Below are positions 58,921 through 64,000 of a DNA stretch of 64,000 nt, in pieces. Origin of the DNA: Paenibacillus sp. HB172176 (GTDB lineage Bacteria > Bacillota > Bacilli > Paenibacillales > Paenibacillaceae); the NCBI RefSeq assembly GCF_011947265.1, contig NZ_JAATHD010000008.1:186001-250000 (forward strand), written 5' to 3'. The notes under the pieces were generated by a model. The model did no database searches, had not been told where the DNA came from, and saw nothing but the letters and a program-made list of their open reading frames with translations. The first letter of the stretch is position 1, and each line of letters opens with the position of its first letter. A program made the position numbers and the translations under genes.

Positions 58921-59853
58921 CTAACCCTTTACAGCGCCAACCGTTAACCCTCTTACAAAATATTTCTGAAAGAACGGATAGGCGAATATAATCGGTCCGA
59001 TTCCGACGATAACCATCGCCATCCTTACCGTCTCGCTTGGAAACCGGAAGCTGCCTCCCGCCGCTTGAATGGCTGCGGCTGCCGTTGTGTTATTGGCGAG
59101 AAATTGAATATTGAGCATCGTCTTGTACATCAAATATTGAACCGTAATATTCGCGTCCTTCGTAATGAACACAAGACTTAGAAACCAATCATTCCAGTAC
59201 GTAAGCGTCTGGAACAACGCAACCGTAGCCAGCACCGGCAAGGAAAGCGGAAGCACGATTCGCATGAAAATCATCAGCTCGCCCGCCCCGTCGATCTTGG
59301 CGGATTCCAGAACGGCGCTTGGTATCGTGGTCATGAAGAACGTCCTCATGATCAAGACGAAGAATGCCGAGATGATAAGCGGGATGATCAAAGCCCAGAT
59401 CGAATCCTTCAGATCCAGCATTTGAACGTAGACAAGATACCAGGGCACCAGACCGCCGCCGAACAGCATGGTGAAGAAGACAAAGAAGGTGAAAGGTTTG
59501 GCGTGGGGAAAGTCGCTTCTTGAGATGGGATAGGCGTATAGGGCCATAACAATTAAGCTTAATAAAGTCCCGACTACGGTAACAAAAATCGATATCCCGT
59601 AAGAACGGAAGATTTGGGTCGCATCCTTGAACAGAAACAGATATGCGCCAAGATCATAGCTGGAGGGGAAGAACTGATAGCCCTCGCGAATGACTGCCGA
59701 TTCATCGCTGATGGACACCATAATAATAAGAAAAAGCGGAATGATGCAGAGCAGGGAGTAGAGAATGAAGAAGAAGTGAATGCCGAAAGCTGATGGCCTT
59801 GACAATTGATTTTTGGGATTCGAGCCGCTTGCCGATTTTGATGCCGTCTCCAT
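58921..59853 (-). CDS. Carbohydrate ABC transporter permease, LplC/YtcP type
   Basis: Membrane subunit of 310 aa with six hydrophobic segments (first HFFFILYSLLCIIPLFLIIM), the EAA loop ESAKIDGAGELMIF and the typical C-terminus FFQKYFVRGLTVGAVKG. RBS GAGGAG precedes the ATG. It is 12 bases after its partner permease. Confidence 0.94.
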   Translation of the reverse strand: METASKSASGSNPKNQLSRPSAFGIHFFFILYSLLCIIPLFLIIMVSISDESAVIREGYQFFPSSYDLGAYLFLFKDATQIFRSYGISIFVTVVGTLLSLIVMALYAYPISRSDFPHAKPFTFFVFFTMLFGGGLVPWYLVYVQMLDLKDSIWALIIPLIISAFFVLIMRTFFMTTIPSAVLESAKIDGAGELMIFMRIVLPLSLPVLATVALFQTLTYWNDWFLSLVFITKDANITVQYLMYKTMLNIQFLANNTTAAAAIQAAGGSFRFPSETVRMAMVIVGIGPIIFAYPFFQKYFVRGLTVGAVKG

Positions 59854-59865
59854 AAGATCATCTCC

Positions 59866-60843
59866 TCAGAATAATGCATTGTCCTTATTGATTCGCCTCA
59901 CGACCCAATTGGATAAGAAGACCAGCGTGAAGCCGATGACGGACTGCAGAAGACCCGCAGCCGAGGACAGCCCGATATCGCCCACCGTCAGGAAGGTGCG
60001 ATAGACATAGGTATCGATGACATTCGTCACCGGGAACAAGACGCCGGATTCTCGAGGTACCTGGAAGAAGAGACCGAAATCGGCATTGAAGATTCGTCCG
60101 ATTTGCAGCAAAGTCATGATGACAATAACCGGCATAATGAGCGGAATTGTAATTCGGGTCATTTGCCTCCATTTCGATGCGCCGTCAATCGTCGCCGCCT
60201 CGTAATACTCATCGTCAATGCCGATAATGGCCGCCATGTAGATGACCGTGTAGTAGCCAACCCATTTCCAGGTATTGACGAGCAGCAGCACATAAGGCCA
60301 AACCTCTTTCGTGAAATACCATTTGACGGGGGCTATATTCAGTATGGGCAGCAGCTCATTGTTCAAATAGCCATGCTCATCGCTCATGAAGGCAAACACA
60401 AGATAGCTGACAACCACCATGGAAAGGAAGTAAGGCAGGAACATGACCGTCTGATGCAGCTTCGCCATGTACCGATTTTTCATTTCATTGAGCATAAGCG
60501 CAAATGCTAGCGGAACGATCATATTCAATAGGATGAAGCTTCCATTATAGAGAAGCGTATTTCTTGTAATGATCCATGCATCCTTCGTTTTGAATAGATA
60601 TTCGAAGTTTCGCAGACCGCTCCAGGGACTTCCGAGAATTCCGTCTGTGTAGTTGATATTCTTGAATGCAATCATGATTCCGAACATTGGAATATAATTA
60701 TTGACAATCAGAATGGCGATTGCCGGAAGCATCATCAGATAGAACATCCAATATTTTCGGAACACGCTTCGTGTGAATGGCAAAACCACTTTTTGCTTCA
60801 TAGCGGCAACAGCAGGAGTTGATTCTGTTTGCAGCTTTTCCAT
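59866..60843 (-). CDS. Carbohydrate ABC transporter permease, LplB/YtcP partner type
   Basis: Partner permease of 325 aa with six hydrophobic segments (YWMFYLMMLPAIAILIVNNY first), the LplB-like MFGIMIAFKNINYTDGI loop, and the EAA loop EAATIDGASKWRQM. AAGGAGG lies upstream of the ATG at 60843, which is chosen over a frame from 60930 that runs into the terminator region. No ATPase gene is linked. Confidence 0.94.
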   Translation of the reverse strand: MEKLQTESTPAVAAMKQKVVLPFTRSVFRKYWMFYLMMLPAIAILIVNNYIPMFGIMIAFKNINYTDGILGSPWSGLRNFEYLFKTKDAWIITRNTLLYNGSFILLNMIVPLAFALMLNEMKNRYMAKLHQTVMFLPYFLSMVVVSYLVFAFMSDEHGYLNNELLPILNIAPVKWYFTKEVWPYVLLLVNTWKWVGYYTVIYMAAIIGIDDEYYEAATIDGASKWRQMTRITIPLIMPVIVIMTLLQIGRIFNADFGLFFQVPRESGVLFPVTNVIDTYVYRTFLTVGDIGLSSAAGLLQSVIGFTLVFLSNWVVRRINKDNALF

Positions 60844-60892
60844 TTTTTCATCCTCCTTGCTGCTTTGGCTCTTTACTAATTCCATCATAAAC

Positions 60893-60919
60893 AAAAAAAA
60901 CACCGACAACTGTCGGTGT
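60893..60919 (-). terminator. Intrinsic terminator between the regulator and permease genes
   Basis: Palindrome ACACCGACA-AC-TGTCGGTGT with a run of eight T on the minus strand. It separates the AraC-type regulator gene from the importer it probably controls. Confidence 0.88.
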
Positions 60920-60946
60920 AATGACCCCATTAACGCCAGAATGACT

Positions 60947-62578
60947 TCATTCCGATTCTTTCGCCAAACCGCCGCTCTTGTTCAGCCTCTTGCGATAGTC
61001 CTGCGGTGTAACGCCTGTTGCCTTCTTAAAGATTTGCGAGAAATGCGAGAAGTTGGAATAACCGACAGCTATAGCAATATCGCTGATCTTCTTTTGCGTA
61101 TGCGCCAGCTCTTCCTTGGCCTTGGCGATGCGCAGCTCCACCAGATAATCCGTTAAGGATTTCCCCGTCTCCTTCCGGAACAGCCGAGACAAATAAGCGG
61201 GGTTCAAATATACCGCCGAAGCCGCATCGTCACGTTTAAAATCGTCTTGAAGATGCGCCTTCATATAATGCTGCACCTTCTCCACCGTCTGCGATACAGC
61301 TCTGCCATTATGGCTTGAGTAGCCTGCAATAATATCGCAAATCTGATGAACCCAGGCCTGTAATCTTGGCAGAGACTTCATGGCCGTATGACCGCTCTCC
61401 CATTCATTCGCTTGAAAGAGCTCCGTGATCTTAAGCGAATGCTCCTCCAACCATTCGAACATCATGTTCATGAAGCCGAAATAGAAGGCTACGACCGTCG
61501 TGTAATCCGCCTTCCTCCTGAGCAGCTCCTCGAAGCATTGATCAATACGATAGGAAAGCTCCGTGCCTCTTCCCATTGTCAGCAATCGGCTCCAATCAGC
61601 GAAGGAGACCCCGCCATGAACCTTATCCAGCGTCGTGTGATGATACTCGGATGCATGCAGAACAGCGCCGCTCTCAATGACATTGTGCTTCTCTTGCATT
61701 AGCAAGTGATGAAAGCTTTCGCAGGCTTTGTCAACCGTTGCTTTTCCCCCTACATAGCATGAGAGCTGCACATGCAGATGCTGTCGGCATTGTTCAATGA
61801 AGGACTTGCAATCCTCTTCCATTTCGGATGGCGACCAAGCTTCCGCAGGCTCATAGAAAATAATATATATGATGCCGTTTGTTTCTTGCACGGCTGCTCC
61901 CGGATGCTTTTTTAGAATCAACTCCTCAGCTGCGTTTTTCACGCCGTAGGTCATAATTTCCTCATCTCTGGCCGACCATCCCTCCTTCCATTGCTCAATG
62001 CTGATTAAGATGAATTGAATAAAGCTGGAGCATGTCAGCGGTATTTCATAATTGGCAAGGACAGGATTTAGCTGCTGCGGTATAACGGACAGACGATAAT
62101 GAAGCAGATCCTGCCAGAAGCGTTCAACCAATACGGGTCGTTGCTTTCTCCATAGCTCGGAATAGATAAGATACGTCGCTTGAATCTCTTGTTGCCTTTG
62201 CTGCTCCTCCGATTTCCGTATCGCCAAGGCAACAACTTCCTTCAGCCTTTCATGATCGATGGGCTTCAGCAAGTAATCAAAGCAACTAAGCTGCACCGCC
62301 TGCTGTGCATAATGAAACTCCGCATGTCCCGTCAGAAAGATGGTGACCGTGCCGCGACTCTTCTCACTAACCCATCTCAGCAGATCGATGCCATTCTCGC
62401 TTGGCATATCGATATCCGATAGCAGAATATCGATATGTTCCTTCTGGAAGATTTCCTTCGCTTCTTCCGCATCCAGCGCGCTCCATATATGCTCAAGAGG
62501 AAGATCTGACCAATCAATGCCTTCAATAATGCCTCTAATCGCAATTTCCTCATCATCAACGACAAGCAAGTTAAACAT
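60947..62578 (-). CDS. AraC-type response regulator (YesN-like)
   Basis: Response regulator of 543 aa. The receiver begins FNLLVVDDEEIAIRG with the acceptor Asp in ILLSDIDMPSENG and Lys in FDYLLKPIDHER; a middle region of about 300 residues follows, and the C-terminal AraC domain is AVYLNPAYLSRLFRKETGKS with IAVGYSNFSHFSQIFKKATGVTPQDYRK. AAGGAG precedes the ATG, which overlaps the kinase stop by eight bases. Likely activates the importer at 60843-57341. Confidence 0.93.
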   Translation of the reverse strand: MFNLLVVDDEEIAIRGIIEGIDWSDLPLEHIWSALDAEEAKEIFQKEHIDILLSDIDMPSENGIDLLRWVSEKSRGTVTIFLTGHAEFHYAQQAVQLSCFDYLLKPIDHERLKEVVALAIRKSEEQQRQQEIQATYLIYSELWRKQRPVLVERFWQDLLHYRLSVIPQQLNPVLANYEIPLTCSSFIQFILISIEQWKEGWSARDEEIMTYGVKNAAEELILKKHPGAAVQETNGIIYIIFYEPAEAWSPSEMEEDCKSFIEQCRQHLHVQLSCYVGGKATVDKACESFHHLLMQEKHNVIESGAVLHASEYHHTTLDKVHGGVSFADWSRLLTMGRGTELSYRIDQCFEELLRRKADYTTVVAFYFGFMNMMFEWLEEHSLKITELFQANEWESGHTAMKSLPRLQAWVHQICDIIAGYSSHNGRAVSQTVEKVQHYMKAHLQDDFKRDDAASAVYLNPAYLSRLFRKETGKSLTDYLVELRIAKAKEELAHTQKKISDIAIAVGYSNFSHFSQIFKKATGVTPQDYRKRLNKSGGLAKESE

Positions 62579-64000
62579 TCGGCGTATCTCCTTCCGCTTC
62601 AATTGGAATGAAGAGCGTCACCCTTGCTCCGCTAGCGCTCCCGTCCTCTTCCATGACATTGTCGAAAGCAATCTCGCATGTATCGCCATATAAGAGCGTC
62701 AGACGATCCATTACATTGACAATGCCCAGACTTGTGGAATTCGCTTGAATAGCCATGACATTTTGCCGCAGTGTTGACAGCACCTCTGCAGAGAAGCCTG
62801 CTCCGTTATCCTTCACGACTAATTTGAGATAAGTATGGTCACCTTCGTTCTCTACACGTTCAGCATTGATTTGGATGTGAAACAGCCTTCTTCGTATTTT
62901 GAAGCCATGGATAATCGCATTCTCGACAAAGGGCTGCAAAGTTAGAGCAGGAAGCGCGATTGAACGACATCTCTCATCCACATTCATCTCACAAACTAAC
63001 AACCCTGGAAACCTCATTTTCTGAATCGTCATATAGTTCTCAATATGAGCAAGCTCTTCTCCGAGCAATATCGTATCCCGATTGATTCGCATGATGAATC
63101 GGAAATAGTCCGCCAAGTGAAGCGACATTTTCTTCACAGAATCCGTATCCTTCAACGCTGCCAGGTTATAGATGATGTTCAAGCTATTCATGTAAAAATG
63201 AGGGTTAATTTGAGCTTGAAGCTGACGAAGCTCGCCTTGCTTTACTCGAAGCTGCTCTTCATAAACATCAATCTTAAGCGTTTTGATTTGCTCGGCCATC
63301 TTATTGAAGGCCTCTCCCAGAAAAGTGAATTCCTTCGTCTTCCCCCTCTTCAACCTTACCTCCAGCATGCCTAGCGATATCTTCTTCATGCCAATGATGA
63401 GCTCCTGCAAAGGCTTGAGCAGCATTCTTCGAATAAAGAACAGATAAAGGCTTAATACGAGGAATATGCCTATCGGCGTAAATAAGGCTACATTTCGAAA
63501 GAAGGTCAGTTCCTTCAGCAAAGCATCCTCCGGAATCATAACCTGATACGCCACATTTACAATTCTGCTTGGACGATTCATGATGAGGTAAGATTCTTTC
63601 GTTGACTGATCCTTGTACGTTATATATGGCTTATTGGTGATTTGATTCTCGCTGTCTTTCAGTAATACGGGAGGCCGTTCTTCACTCATTAAGCCTTTCA
63701 ACTGATTGCCGTCTCGCTGGAGAAGTCCGGCGTAGCCGATCTTGCCGTCGCTCCATTGCCTGGTGAGGAGATCATTCATATCTTTTATACGAATAATGGC
63801 ACCTATATACAAGCCCTTTGTCACCTCAACGCTATTCATCAAAAAAAACATTCCGTCCATTCTCTGATCGAATCTGATCTCCCACTCGTTGAATTGTCTG
63901 CTGCTTTTCAATCTCTCGTCCATATGCGTTCGCACTAGCTCCATCGTAGTCGAATAATCGGTGTTAGCTCCTAGAATAATATCATCTGCTTGATAGACAA
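62571..64000 (-). CDS. Sensor histidine kinase, YesM type (partial, N-terminus off window)
   Basis: The frame is open to base 64000, so the true start and first membrane helix are outside. Visible: an extracellular sensor part, a membrane helix (VALFTPIGIFLVLSLYLFFI), a HAMP-like region, the LytS-type box QAQINPHFYMNSLNIIYN with phospho-acceptor His, and an ATPase domain with LQPFVENAIIHGFKI and a G-box SLGIVNVMDRL. An internal ATG at 63944 is not the start. Confidence 0.92.
   Translation of the reverse strand, partial: VYQADDIILGANTDYSTTMELVRTHMDERLKSSRQFNEWEIRFDQRMDGMFFLMNSVEVTKGLYIGAIIRIKDMNDLLTRQWSDGKIGYAGLLQRDGNQLKGLMSEERPPVLLKDSENQITNKPYITYKDQSTKESYLIMNRPSRIVNVAYQVMIPEDALLKELTFFRNVALFTPIGIFLVLSLYLFFIRRMLLKPLQELIIGMKKISLGMLEVRLKRGKTKEFTFLGEAFNKMAEQIKTLKIDVYEEQLRVKQGELRQLQAQINPHFYMNSLNIIYNLAALKDTDSVKKMSLHLADYFRFIMRINRDTILLGEELAHIENYMTIQKMRFPGLLVCEMNVDERCRSIALPALTLQPFVENAIIHGFKIRRRLFHIQINAERVENEGDHTYLKLVVKDNGAGFSAEVLSTLRQNVMAIQANSTSLGIVNVMDRLTLLYGDTCEIAFDNVMEEDGSASGARVTLFIPIEAEGDTPNV

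Noticed and set aside
1..64000. Mobile elements, CRISPR arrays, tRNA or rRNA genes
   Set aside because: I looked for transposase motifs, terminal inverted repeats, regularly spaced repeats and cloverleaf genes by eye and found none. A dedicated search could still find a degenerate element near 25500-26200.

Overview
The window looks like chromosomal DNA of an endospore-forming, low-to-mid-GC Firmicute of the Paenibacillus/Cohnella type. The pointers are a GerA-type germination operon, an SspI spore protein, YesMN-type two-component systems next to sugar ABC importers, strong AGGAGG-type ribosome binding sites and frequent TTG/GTG starts. I see no rRNA, tRNA, CRISPR array, insertion sequence or phage gene.

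Layout. 1-6327 (-): a sugar ABC importer (partial binding protein, two permeases) with its AraC-type response regulator and histidine kinase. 6595-6987 (+): a lone XRE regulator. 6999-24969 (-): an exopolysaccharide operon of about 18 kb, from Wzz co-polymerase and BY-kinase through GalU, priming transferase, five glycosyltransferases, acetyl- and pyruvyl-transferases, Wzy and Wzx to GDP-mannose and UDP-glucuronate synthesis; it ends in two unrecognised exported or membrane proteins. 25116-27653 (-): an unknown gene, an AT-rich stretch with a probable broken gene, a PHP tyrosine phosphatase and an FMN reductase. 27695-31408 (-): a gerA operon in the order A-C-B.

31549-39484: a DUF4309 lipoprotein, an alpha/beta hydrolase, a nitroreductase behind a Fur-like box, a SpoU rRNA methylase, sspI, a hydroxyacid dehydrogenase, and a Gfo/Idh-ThuA-Gfo/Idh sugar-oxidation set. 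Their LacI regulator (39537-40562) appears to start at ATT and has a palindromic operator on its own promoter. 40825-50670: a membrane-anchored flavoprotein, prfC, zwf, ywmB-like, two small unknown genes, moeA and mobB. 50710-54723 (-): a cell-envelope stress locus (two PspA/LiaH proteins, PspC, LiaI-like, LiaS, LiaR). 54984-64000: an NlpC/P60 hydrolase and a second importer with tandem paralogous binding proteins, two permeases, an AraC-type regulator and a truncated kinase.

How the parts fit. Much of the window concerns the cell surface. The EPS operon predicts an acidic heteropolymer carrying glucuronate and probably mannose, with pyruvyl and acetyl decorations. It is assembled on undecaprenyl phosphate, flipped by Wzx, polymerised by Wzy, and controlled by the BY-kinase and the unlinked CpsB phosphatase. 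The lia/psp locus guards membrane integrity. The two importers feed in sugars under their own two-component control. The EPS operon converges on xre with no terminator visible between them; the first strong minus-strand terminator lies beyond xre, in the leader of the next two-component operon.
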